43,999 nt of DNA. Source: Clostridia bacterium (GTDB lineage: Bacteria; Bacillota; Clostridia; Christensenellales; CAG-138). A program made the position numbers and the translations under genes. Within the stretch, counting starts at the first letter, position 1. Every line of letters begins with the position of its first letter. Below are positions 25,861 to 33,765 of this stretch, in pieces. The stretch covers positions 60,557-104,555 of the forward strand of contig JAUNJX010000001.1 in assembly GCA_030533005.1 (NCBI GenBank), written 5' to 3'. Under the pieces are notes generated by a model that ran no database searches, was not told the origin of the DNA, and worked only from the letters and a program-made list of their open reading frames with translations.

Positions 25861-26658
25861 TTATTGCCCTGCCGCTTTGCGCACCTGATTCATATGCTCC
25901 ACGTCGGGCAGTGCGCCAACATGAGAAAGGCTTTCGGAAAAATAGACGCAGACATTGCCGCTCATGTCATTGGCGGGCACCGTATCCTGCCCGTGCGGCT
26001 GACCCTGCATGGAGGCGGCGATCAGCCGATCACCCACATGCATGACCACAGGGCGCTTGGAATAATTGAAAGCGCCGCCGAAGCACGTTAAAAACGTCTG
26101 CGTATCCAAGGCCGTCGCACATTCCATTTCCGCGTGCGCATCGACGCTGACAAGGGTCATGGCAAACGTGCTGCCGGTGTTGAAATCCGTGAAGGTATAC
26201 TGAGATCCTTCACTCAAAAGCCCCTTGACCTCATTCCATGAAACGACGCTGCCCACGATGCTAGGCGTGCCGGTAAGCTGCGGGCCAAAGGGGATGGAGG
26301 CTACGATATCGACGCGCTTGGCGGTATGCGAGAACAGAATATCCATGCTCTGCGCGCCGATGCTGCCGTCCGCCATGATGGGCTGGCCGTTGGCGTCCAC
26401 CTGCATTTGCTGAAAATCGATAGCGGCCTGCACGGACATGTTCTGAAAGCTGCCGGTGGGTTTATAATTGAAATAACCCAGCTCCCGAAGCCTGAGCTGT
26501 ATGCGCACAACGCGTTCGCCCGTGCTTCGGTAGGTGATAAGCTCGCTGTTTTGCGCTTCCTGCTCCGGGACGGCCGGCGTGGGCGACGGTTCCGCCAGGG
26601 AAGCCGACGGGCAAAGCAGCATGGCACAGAAAAGTGCCCAAAGGATGATCTTTCGCAT
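25861..26658 (-). CDS. Secreted peptidoglycan-binding-domain protein with unrecognised C-terminal domain
   Basis: 265 residues. A signal peptide (MRKIILWALF..., likely cut after Ala22) leads to a short Pro-rich linker, a PG_binding_1 domain (about 45-110) and a C-terminal domain (about 140-263) I cannot name. That domain is clearly shared with the protein encoded at 30915-32060 (alignable blocks YTFTDFNTG / FTITDVKTG and IAASM...CVYF / VAASM...CVHL). Compared with that copy, two histidines of a putative ligand set are changed: Asn235 for His349 and Tyr239 for His353. This copy may therefore be non-catalytic. The ATG lies at the predicted transcription start, with no Shine-Dalgarno. It is near sporulation genes but its role is unknown. 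Confidence 0.8.
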   Translation of the reverse strand: MRKIILWALFCAMLLCPSASLAEPSPTPAVPEQEAQNSELITYRSTGERVVRIQLRLRELGYFNYKPTGSFQNMSVQAAIDFQQMQVDANGQPIMADGSIGAQSMDILFSHTAKRVDIVASIPFGPQLTGTPSIVGSVVSWNEVKGLLSEGSQYTFTDFNTGSTFAMTLVSVDAHAEMECATALDTQTFLTCFGGAFNYSKRPVVMHVGDRLIAASMQGQPHGQDTVPANDMSGNVCVYFSESLSHVGALPDVEHMNQVRKAAGQ

Positions 26659-26664
26659 ACCGAC

Positions 26665-26694
26665 AGTATAGCACATTCGTTAAACACAGTACAA
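26665..26694 (-). promoter_or_regulatory. Promoter giving an apparently leaderless transcript
   Basis: On the - strand, TTGTAC (26694-26689) and TATACT (26670-26665), with extended TGC, are 18 bp apart. Only six nt separate the -10 from the ATG at 26658, so the A of the start codon falls at the expected +1. Confidence 0.6.
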
Positions 26695-26701
26695 GACGGG
26701 T

Positions 26702-27385
26702 TTATGGAAGGTCGGTAGGGATGAGGTTGAGCATATCCTCCTCGTCGGCGACGTTGGTATAGACCTGCGGGACAGCCCCCACGAGCACGCTTTCGCAGAT
26801 GGCGGCCTCGGCGTGTACATTGACCGTTTCGGTAAAGCCGGGCAGGATCAGCTTTACGGAGGAGCTTAGCCGCAGCTTTACCCGATAGAGCGTTTGATTG
26901 ATCCCGGCGGAGACGAATTCTGAGCTGTAGGCGCTTTGCACGCTGCCTACCGGCGTGAAGCTCACATGCAGCAGCGGCCCGCGGCCGGAAAGGAAGGATA
27001 TGCCCGTGATGGTGCCAAGGGGGACAGCGATGCCCTGCTGCCCCAAGGAGGCGATGCGGCTTTGTGCTTCCTCCGCGCAGTCGGCGGCGAGTATGTTCAT
27101 GTTGCGGGTGTTGGCCTGTAAAAGATAGACATGGTTGCCGTCGTCCTGTACCTCGACGAGCTGCGCATAGGCGCGATCATCCCCCATGGAGGAGAGGATG
27201 GCGTCGTTCATGGCCTTGGCGGAAATGGCGCTGATTTTGGATTCCGCCTGCGCGATGATGGCGGGACGCATATTGGCGTTAAGATAGAGGAACAGCCCGA
27301 CGGACAAGCATAAAAGCGCCAGCAAGCCTGCGAGCACGCGGCGTTTGAACCCGCTTGTTTTGCGCACCAGTACATCCTGCTCCAT
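26702..27385 (-). CDS. yunB: Sporulation protein YunB
   Basis: 227 residues (B. subtilis YunB about 254). It has a short cytoplasmic N-terminus, one transmembrane helix (about 15-35), then an extracytoplasmic domain starting with the family pattern RPAIIAQAESKISAISAKAMNDAI. YunB is a mother-cell (sigma-E regulon) protein needed for normal spore properties in Bacillus; its biochemical role is not established. AAAGGCGG lies before the ATG. It is divergent from the class A PBP gene with about 127 nt between the start codons. I could not find a convincing sigma-E promoter in that gap. Confidence 0.88.
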   Translation of the reverse strand: MEQDVLVRKTSGFKRRVLAGLLALLCLSVGLFLYLNANMRPAIIAQAESKISAISAKAMNDAILSSMGDDRAYAQLVEVQDDGNHVYLLQANTRNMNILAADCAEEAQSRIASLGQQGIAVPLGTITGISFLSGRGPLLHVSFTPVGSVQSAYSSEFVSAGINQTLYRVKLRLSSSVKLILPGFTETVNVHAEAAICESVLVGAVPQVYTNVADEEDMLNLIPTDLP

Positions 27386-27453
27386 ACGTCCGCCTTTCTA
27401 TGACCAAATGTGAATATTGGGTTAAATCTCATCGACGCACCCCGCGCCGATGG

Positions 27454-27482
27454 TTGAGACAAATTCTTTTCTATGCTATACT
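27454..27482 (+). promoter_or_regulatory. Sigma-A promoter of the class A PBP operon
   Basis: TTGAGA (27454-27459) and TATACT (27477-27482) are 17 bp apart, and the -10 has an extended TGC. The start near 27489 places the ATG 24 nt downstream and rules out initiation codons before it. Confidence 0.82.
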
Positions 27483-27512
27483 TATGCGGGGAAAATTGGA
27501 AAGGCGACAAAA

Positions 27513-30305
27513 ATGGAAGACAATAGGAACTTTCCGAAAGAAATAAAGGAATGGCTGGAGGACTGCTGGGATACGATCAAGTCCTTTTTTACCAGCCTGT
27601 TTTCACCTGAAGCGCACCATGGCGAAGAAACGCTGGTGCCGCGCACGGGCGAGCGATCTCTCCTGCTCTCGATCCTTTTTACGACGATCAAGATGCTGGC
27701 ATTGGTGATCGTCCTTGTTGGCGTCGCATGCTTTGGGTTAGGCATGGGTGTTGCAAAGGCGTATGTGGATACCACGCCGGATCTGGACGTTTCGCAGCTT
27801 ACCCGCAGCGATCAGACCTCCTTCATCTATGATAGGGACGGCAATCTGATCACCACCTTTGCCTACATGGAGTATAGGGACTGGGCGGATATCGACGAGA
27901 TACCCGATATGCTCATCAACGCCGTGATCGCGGTGGAGGACGTGCGTTTTTACAAGCATGACGGCTTGGATTACAAGCGTTTGTTTTCGGCGGTCGTCAA
28001 TACGCTTCGCAATGCGGATACCCATGGCGGCAGCACGCTGACCCAGCAGCTTATCAAAAACAAAATACTCACCAAGGAGCAGTCCTATAAGCGGAAGATA
28101 CAGGAAGCTTATCTTTCCTTAGAGGTGGAGACGATACTCGAAAAGAACGAGATACTTGAGGCGTACTTGAACGACGTCTTTTTGGGCGATTCCAATTACG
28201 GCGTCAAAACAGCGGCCAAGGATTATTTCGGCAAGGAGCTCAAGGAGCTTTCCATTCGGGAATGCGCCATGCTTGCGGGCATGATCCAGCGCCCTTACGA
28301 AACGAACCCCAGAGCGAATACCTACACGCGCACCTACGCGGACGGGCGCAATAAGATGGATATCACGGATGCGCGAACCAATACGGTCATCGAGCGCATG
28401 TATACGGCCGGCTTCATTACCCGGGAGCAGCGCGATAACGCGCTTGCGGATACGGTAAAGATCATCGAGGTGTCCGAACAGAAGCAGCTTTATGACATGC
28501 CGTATTTTATCGAATACGCGATCTACGATGTGGTAACGCATATGCTTTCCCAACGCGAGATGCTGGACACCAAGGCGAACCGCACGGCGATCGAGAACGA
28601 GCTGCGCACGGGCGGCTATCATATCTATCTGACGGTGGATACGGATATGCAGCATATCGTGGAGCAGACCTTGACCGATTGGGAGGAATACCCAAGCCTT
28701 GCCGATCCGTCCGCCGCCGTGAAGATCAAATCCAACGCCGACGGCACCACGCTGGAGGTGCGCCAGCCTCAATCGGCCGCCGTCATCATCGATCAGCATA
28801 CGGGTGAGCTGCTGGCCGTGGTCGGCGGGCGGGACGCACCGACGAGAAGAAAGCAATGGAATCTTGCCTATCAAAGCGCCATGGAGGTGGGTTCCTCCAT
28901 TAAGCCGCTGGCCGTATACGGGCCTGCGCTGGACTTGGGCGCGTCGCCCGGCAGCATCGTGTACAATTTTCCGTCGCCTATCATTGGATGGAATACGGAA
29001 AAGGGTTTTCCGTCTATCGGCGATGAAAAGTACATCGGCCCCATCACGATGCGTCGGGGACTGGTTTCCTCCTTGAACGTATCGGCGGCCCGGGTGCTGC
29101 TCAACTATGTCACACCCGCCACGTCGGCTGCGTATCTGGAAGCCTTGGGGGTCGATCCGTCCCGCATCAATGCGGATGGCTCCGGCCTTGCGCTGGGTAC
29201 CTCCGGCATCACGCCCATCGAGATGGCGGGCGCTTACGGCGCTATCGCCAATTCCGGCACCTATTTGGAGCCGATCTCCTTTACGCGCGTGGTGGACGAT
29301 ACGGGCAAGGTCATCCTGCGCGGCATGGAGGTGCAGGAAACGCACGCTGTTTTTAAGCCCTCTACGACATACATGCTCGTGGATATGATGACGGATGCCG
29401 TAAGGCGCGGTACGGGCACGAGAGCTAGGATCGACGGCATGACCGTGGCGGGCAAGACGGGAACCAACTCGGATTACCGCAGCGTGTATTTTGCGGGCAT
29501 CACGCCCTATTGCACGGCGGTCGTCTGGATCGGGCACGAGGATTATGAGCAAAAACTTAAAAGCGGATCTACCGGCGGCAAGTATGCGGCGCCGCTTTGG
29601 CAGTCGTTTATGTCGCAAATACTGGATGGACGCTTGGATAAGCCCATATTGGACGATTCACCTGTTTCTATAGGGTTGGTGAAGCGCACGGTCTGCGCGG
29701 TATCGGGCAAGCTTGCGACGGAAGCCTGCTATCAGGACGCGAACGAGCGTGTGCCTGTCACGGACTGGTTTGAAAAAGGCACGGTGCCGCAGGAGGAATG
29801 CGACGTGCATATTATAACCAACATTTGCACCATGTCCGGGCAAGTGGCAACGGAGTACTGCCCGCAGGCGTATGTGCAGACGACCTGCGCGGAGCTGATC
29901 GACGTGGATTCGCCTTACCGGGAATTCTTGCCAGAGGTCATGACGCCTTATATGGCAAACCTCATCTACACGGAGCTTCCGGCAGAGGTCTATATGCAGC
30001 AGAAATTTGCGACGGATACCCTGTGCTCCGTCCATACGCCTTACGGGTATGGCGGTGCGCCGTGGCAGAGCGTTGCCGTGACAAGCGCCAACGAGCTGAT
30101 CGAGGAGATCAGGTCGTATCTGCAAAACGTGCAGACGCTTACGGATACGGAGCGCAATACGCTGACCGCTGGCGTGAGCGGGCTGGAAAACACCATACTT
30201 TCCAACGACATTGGCAGCATCAGCCAAGAGGCGGAGCGCCTGCGTTACAACTATGAGGTCATCAGCGGCGCCAATCCGCCCGTTTCGGTATGGGACAATG
30301 GATGA
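27513..30305 (+). CDS. Class A penicillin-binding protein (PBP1A family, bifunctional)
   Basis: 930 residues. It has a cytoplasmic N-terminus, a transmembrane helix (about 50-76), a GT51 glycosyltransferase domain (catalytic Glu142 in VEDVRFYKHDG, and GGSTLTQQLIKN), then a transpeptidase domain with SSIK at 461-464 (acylated Ser461), SLN, and KTGT at 648-651. The C-terminal 180 residues contain paired Cys motifs (CAVSGKLATEAC and CTMSGQVATEYC) seen in other Bacillota PBP1 proteins. It polymerises and cross-links peptidoglycan outside the membrane. The ATG at 27513 is 8 nt after GGAAAGG and just after the promoter start. The stop overlaps the next gene by 8 nt. Confidence 0.94.
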   Translation: MEDNRNFPKEIKEWLEDCWDTIKSFFTSLFSPEAHHGEETLVPRTGERSLLLSILFTTIKMLALVIVLVGVACFGLGMGVAKAYVDTTPDLDVSQLTRSDQTSFIYDRDGNLITTFAYMEYRDWADIDEIPDMLINAVIAVEDVRFYKHDGLDYKRLFSAVVNTLRNADTHGGSTLTQQLIKNKILTKEQSYKRKIQEAYLSLEVETILEKNEILEAYLNDVFLGDSNYGVKTAAKDYFGKELKELSIRECAMLAGMIQRPYETNPRANTYTRTYADGRNKMDITDARTNTVIERMYTAGFITREQRDNALADTVKIIEVSEQKQLYDMPYFIEYAIYDVVTHMLSQREMLDTKANRTAIENELRTGGYHIYLTVDTDMQHIVEQTLTDWEEYPSLADPSAAVKIKSNADGTTLEVRQPQSAAVIIDQHTGELLAVVGGRDAPTRRKQWNLAYQSAMEVGSSIKPLAVYGPALDLGASPGSIVYNFPSPIIGWNTEKGFPSIGDEKYIGPITMRRGLVSSLNVSAARVLLNYVTPATSAAYLEALGVDPSRINADGSGLALGTSGITPIEMAGAYGAIANSGTYLEPISFTRVVDDTGKVILRGMEVQETHAVFKPSTTYMLVDMMTDAVRRGTGTRARIDGMTVAGKTGTNSDYRSVYFAGITPYCTAVVWIGHEDYEQKLKSGSTGGKYAAPLWQSFMSQILDGRLDKPILDDSPVSIGLVKRTVCAVSGKLATEACYQDANERVPVTDWFEKGTVPQEECDVHIITNICTMSGQVATEYCPQAYVQTTCAELIDVDSPYREFLPEVMTPYMANLIYTELPAEVYMQQKFATDTLCSVHTPYGYGGAPWQSVAVTSANELIEEIRSYLQNVQTLTDTERNTLTAGVSGLENTILSNDIGSISQEAERLRYNYEVISGANPPVSVWDNG

Positions 30306-30930
30306 TCTGCAGGCTTTATATGATGATTGGGCGTTGATGCTGCTGCAAAGCGCGCACGAACGAAGCGGCGATTATGCGCGACCCGTATTCGGCCAAGGTG
30401 AACGCAATGCAAGGCTCATGCTGATCGGCGAAGCGCCCGGCGGCGACGAAGCCAAGGCAGGCCGACCCTTCGTGGGCAAAGCGGGGCGGCAGCTTGACGC
30501 GCTGCTTGCCTGTGCCGGGATTGAACGGGATGCGGTCTATATTACCAATGCTGTGAAATTTAGGCCAACCAACGTGAGGGGCGCGCGTGTGAGCAACCGG
30601 ACGCCGACCAGGACGGAGTGGCGCGCGGGCTTGCCGTTGCTGCTATCGGAGATACAAACGATCCGGCCACGGGTGATCGCAACGTTAGGCAATACGCCGT
30701 TGTGCGCGTTGCTGTGCCTTGCTAAAATGGATAGTAGCGTCGGCATTGGCGAGCGGCACGGACAGGCTTTAGGTATAGACATAGAGGGAAGGGCATATAC
30801 GCTCTTTCCGCTGTATCATCCGGCGAGCGTGATCTACAATCCATCGCTGTCCGATGTACTTCAGTCGGATCTTTGCCGTTTGGGCGCTTTATTACGGGAG
30901 AAGGAAGGAATAGCATGCGAGAAAGGCTAA
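30298..30930 (+). CDS. Uracil-DNA glycosylase, family-4-like, lacking iron-sulfur cysteines
   Basis: 210 residues. It belongs to the uracil-DNA glycosylase superfamily, which removes uracil from DNA: motif I GEAPGGDE (44-51), then GRPFVGKAGRQLD, YITNAVKFRPT and motif II YHPAS (173-177). In family 4 enzymes four cysteines hold a 4Fe-4S cluster; here the expected sites read otherwise (KFRP for KCRP, EWRAGLP for a Cys-containing helix, no Cys before residue 72). Cluster binding is thus unlikely. The ATG at 30298 overlaps the PBP gene by 8 nt, and its 3' end overlaps the next gene by 16 nt, so all three are one operon. A DNA-repair gene between envelope genes is unusual. Confidence 0.85.
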   Translation: MDDLQALYDDWALMLLQSAHERSGDYARPVFGQGERNARLMLIGEAPGGDEAKAGRPFVGKAGRQLDALLACAGIERDAVYITNAVKFRPTNVRGARVSNRTPTRTEWRAGLPLLLSEIQTIRPRVIATLGNTPLCALLCLAKMDSSVGIGERHGQALGIDIEGRAYTLFPLYHPASVIYNPSLSDVLQSDLCRLGALLREKEGIACEKG

Positions 30931-32060
30931 AGAGCAGCTTGCTTCTTTTATTGGCGGCTTTGACCCTGATTGGCCAGCCCTCCTTTGCAAGGGAGGCGCA
31001 AGTCGGCGTCGTTACGGCGGACGAAGTCAACATTCGCGTTTTGCCGGATCGGGAGGCCGAGGTTCTATCGAAGGTGCCGCTGGGGATGGAGCTTACCGTC
31101 ATTTCCAACGAAGGCGGTTGGTATCGCATCCTTTATAACGACGATGTAGGTTATATTTCCAAGGATTATTTGTTCGTAAACGCTTCGGGTAGCCGCGGCG
31201 CCTATGTGCAGACGGATGGCGCGACACTGCGCGGTGGACCCGGGCAGGATGCTTATGTGGTGGCAAAGCTGCATGCGGGGCAGGGGGTGAAGGTAAAGGC
31301 GATCATTGGGGAATGGTACTTTGCCGTTGCCAATGAACAGCCCGGTTATATCCATAGAACCTATCTTACCATGACGGAGTCCACCACAGCTGCGGGCGGC
31401 AGCATGCTCAAAATGGGCATGGAGGGCGCGGAGGTCAAAAAGCTGCAACAGGAGCTCTACGACCGGGGCTTTATCAGCAAGACCAATATCACGGGTACTT
31501 ATGGCGCGAATACGCGCGCGGCGGTGTTGGATTATCAAAAGGCGATGGGCATGGAGGGCGCGGACGGCATTGCAGGCCCCCGTACGCTCAATTCCATCTA
31601 TGACAGCGCCAACAAGCTGAAAAAGGAAACGGCGAATCTGACCAAGCTCAAGGGCAGCGTCGTGATGCTGGACTGGTTTGATGGCGGTGCGGAATGGCTC
31701 AACAAGGGCGCGCGTTTTACTATAACCGACGTCAAGACCGGCCTAAGCTTCCGCGCGCGGCGCTTTGGCGGCTGGTATCACGCAGACTGCGAGCCGATCA
31801 CGGCTTCGGATACCACGGTAATGAAGCGGATATCAGGCGGCAAATGGTCTTGGAACAGGCGCGCGATATGGGTGACGTACGGCGGAAAGACCGTCGCTGC
31901 CAGCATGCACACCATGCCGCACATGTCGAATCCTACGCGCAGCAATAACTTTGACGGCCATTTTTGCGTGCATTTGAAGAATTCCAAGGTGCACGAAACC
32001 AGCAAGCCTTGTCCGCGGCATCAAGCCTGCGTGCAATCCGCTTACAGAAGCGGCAAATAA
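30915..32060 (+). CDS. Secreted SH3b / peptidoglycan-binding protein with unrecognised C-terminal domain
   Basis: 381 residues: signal peptide (about 1-26), two bacterial SH3 domains (about 29-88 and 95-152), a PG_binding_1 domain (about 163-228), then a C-terminal domain of about 130 residues (250-381). This last domain holds a set of potential metal ligands: HADCE (His289, Asp291, Glu293), Asp299, HFCVH (His349, His353), Ser357, His360 and HQ (369-370). The pattern suggests a hydrolase such as a wall peptidase, but I do not recognise the family, and catalysis is inference. The same domain occurs at 25861-26658. The open frame extends to 30873; the ATG at 30915 after AAGGAAGG precedes the signal peptide. 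A terminator follows. Confidence 0.85.
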   Translation: MRERLKSSLLLLLAALTLIGQPSFAREAQVGVVTADEVNIRVLPDREAEVLSKVPLGMELTVISNEGGWYRILYNDDVGYISKDYLFVNASGSRGAYVQTDGATLRGGPGQDAYVVAKLHAGQGVKVKAIIGEWYFAVANEQPGYIHRTYLTMTESTTAAGGSMLKMGMEGAEVKKLQQELYDRGFISKTNITGTYGANTRAAVLDYQKAMGMEGADGIAGPRTLNSIYDSANKLKKETANLTKLKGSVVMLDWFDGGAEWLNKGARFTITDVKTGLSFRARRFGGWYHADCEPITASDTTVMKRISGGKWSWNRRAIWVTYGGKTVAASMHTMPHMSNPTRSNNFDGHFCVHLKNSKVHETSKPCPRHQACVQSAYRSGK

Positions 32061-32079
32061 GAGAAAAACCGATGATGGA

Positions 32080-32106
32080 GCGTCCCGCGTTTTGCGGGGC
32101 GCTTTT
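32080..32106 (+). terminator. Intrinsic terminator after the PBP-UDG-exoprotein operon
   Basis: GCGTCCCGC (32080-32088) pairs with GCGGGGCGC (32094-32102), one G-T wobble, loop GTTTT, followed by TTTT (32103-32106). It lies 20 nt past the stop codon. Confidence 0.85.
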
Positions 32107-32136
32107 GCATATTTTGGGAGGCACCCGCAGATACTG
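32107..32136 (+). promoter_or_regulatory. Possible forespore (sigma-G-type) promoter of the gerK operon
   Basis: GCATA (32107-32111) fits the sigma-G/F -35 pattern, and GATACTG (32130-32136) resembles the -10 CATWMTA, with an 18-bp spacer. No sigma-A promoter is seen in the gap. Germinant receptor operons are normally sigma-G dependent, which supports the reading, but the match is only partial. Confidence 0.35.
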
Positions 32137-32166
32137 TGCAATGAAGAAGGAAAGGGGGATAGGTCA

Positions 32167-33759
32167 ATGCACTTTTGGGATCGACTCTTTGATGCGCTGG
32201 GCTTTGGAAATCGACCCACGCCATTTGAGCTGTTGGAGACGGAAACGGGTGAGCCGAGCTTTTTTAGCGAGCTGAAGCGTGCGCGACCCTCGGAAAAAAA
32301 AGAGAATCGAGAAACGGTGCCGGCAGGGATCGCGGCATGCGAAAAGCTCGTGCGCAGGGAGTTTCGCTGCGACATCAATCCCGATATCATATTGCGGCGG
32401 TTTATATTGGGCGGACGCGTCAACGCGCTATGCGTGTTTGTAACGGGCATGGTCAACGAACGCGTCGTGAACGATTTTGTGCTGCACGACGCTATGCATG
32501 CTGTGCTGCCGGAAAGAACGGGCGATTTGCTTCGCTTTGCGTTGGAAAACGTGTTTGCCGTGGGTGACGCGGTCACCGAAGCGGATTGGGCGAGGGTGCG
32601 CGAGAGTATCCTGTGCGGCAAGTGCGCCGTTTTTCTGGACGGCGTCGCGCAGGCTGCCGTGCTGGATGTGCGTGGATTTGAACACAGAGGCGTGGATGTG
32701 GCGCAGAATGAAAAGGCTGTGCGCGGCCCGCAGGAAGGCTTTTCGGAAAACCTTCGCACCAATATTACGCTGCTGCGGCGCTTGATACGCTGTGAGGATT
32801 TCGTTTGCCAGCTGCGCGATGCCGGCGCGCAGAACAATATCAAAACAGCGATCGCTTATCGTGAGGGCGTTACCAATGATACGCTGCTGGCAGAGGTGAA
32901 AAAAAGGCTTGCCTCCATTGACACAAACACTGTGCTGAGCATAGAGACGATCGAACAGCTGACGGAACGGCGCAAGCTTTCCATTTTTCCGCAAATACTC
33001 GCTACGGAGCGACCTGACCGCGCGGCGGCTTACATCATGCAAGGGTATGTGGTGGTGCTGCTGGAGGGGAGCCCCTTTGCCAACGTCATGCCAACGACGC
33101 TTTGGGCGCTCATGAGCAGCGCGGAGGATGATTATATGCGCGCGCCGCAGGGGACGCTTGTGCGTTTTATACGGTTTATGGGCGCGTTTATCTCATTGGT
33201 GCTGCCCGGTTATCTCATCGCCATCACATTGCATCATCAGGGCATGCTTTCCTCCGAAGCGCTCAATACCATCATCTATTCGCGGCGCATGGTGTATTCC
33301 TCCATCGGTGCTGAAATGGTGTTCTTGCTGCTCGTATTTCAACTGATTCGAGAGGCGGGCCTGCGCGTGCCGGGCAGCATAGGGCAGGCTATCGGCATTA
33401 TAGGCGGGCTGGTGCTGGGACAGGCGGCGATCGCGGCGAATATGGCGAGCGCGGTTCTCTTGACGGTCGTGGCGCTTTCCGGCCTTGGAAACTTCTGCAT
33501 TCCCGATTACCAGATGCAGATATCGACCTCCTATCTGCGCCTGCTGTTCGTTGGCGTAGCTTGGCTGGGGGGACTTCTTGCGATGAGTGCTGTTTTGTTG
33601 ATGCTCATAGGCTATACGGCTACCGTTAAGTCATATGGCGTGCCCTTTTTGGCGCCGTTTTCACCTAAAACCAACGCCAAGGGCCCTTTGATCCGCCGCG
33701 GCGTCATAAGGCAACACCGCCGTGCCACGGACTACACAAATACCATACAAGGGAAGTGA
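32167..33759 (+). CDS. gerKA: Spore germination receptor subunit A (GerA/GerKA family)
   Basis: 530 residues. It has a hydrophilic N-terminal region of about 290 residues, then a membrane region of about five segments and a basic C-terminal tail. Family blocks include DAMHAVLPERTGDLL, the conserved EGVTNDTLLAEVKKRLASID and VVLLEGSPFANVMPTTLW before the first helix. GerA subunits form the oligomeric ion-conducting core of the germinant receptor in the inner spore membrane. The ATG at 32167 follows AAGGGGGAT; the open frame upstream to 32092 runs through a terminator. First gene of a canonical A-B-C operon with 6 nt to gerKB. The 'K' name is generic; the germinant is not predictable. Confidence 0.93.
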   Translation: MHFWDRLFDALGFGNRPTPFELLETETGEPSFFSELKRARPSEKKENRETVPAGIAACEKLVRREFRCDINPDIILRRFILGGRVNALCVFVTGMVNERVVNDFVLHDAMHAVLPERTGDLLRFALENVFAVGDAVTEADWARVRESILCGKCAVFLDGVAQAAVLDVRGFEHRGVDVAQNEKAVRGPQEGFSENLRTNITLLRRLIRCEDFVCQLRDAGAQNNIKTAIAYREGVTNDTLLAEVKKRLASIDTNTVLSIETIEQLTERRKLSIFPQILATERPDRAAAYIMQGYVVVLLEGSPFANVMPTTLWALMSSAEDDYMRAPQGTLVRFIRFMGAFISLVLPGYLIAITLHHQGMLSSEALNTIIYSRRMVYSSIGAEMVFLLLVFQLIREAGLRVPGSIGQAIGIIGGLVLGQAAIAANMASAVLLTVVALSGLGNFCIPDYQMQISTSYLRLLFVGVAWLGGLLAMSAVLLMLIGYTATVKSYGVPFLAPFSPKTNAKGPLIRRGVIRQHRRATDYTNTIQGK

Positions 33760-33765
33760 AGACCT

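Noticed and set aside
28119-29618. A 499-codon open frame on the - strand inside the class A PBP gene
   Set aside because: It is wholly contained in the PBP coding region, with no initiation signals or domain features. It is treated as a shadow.
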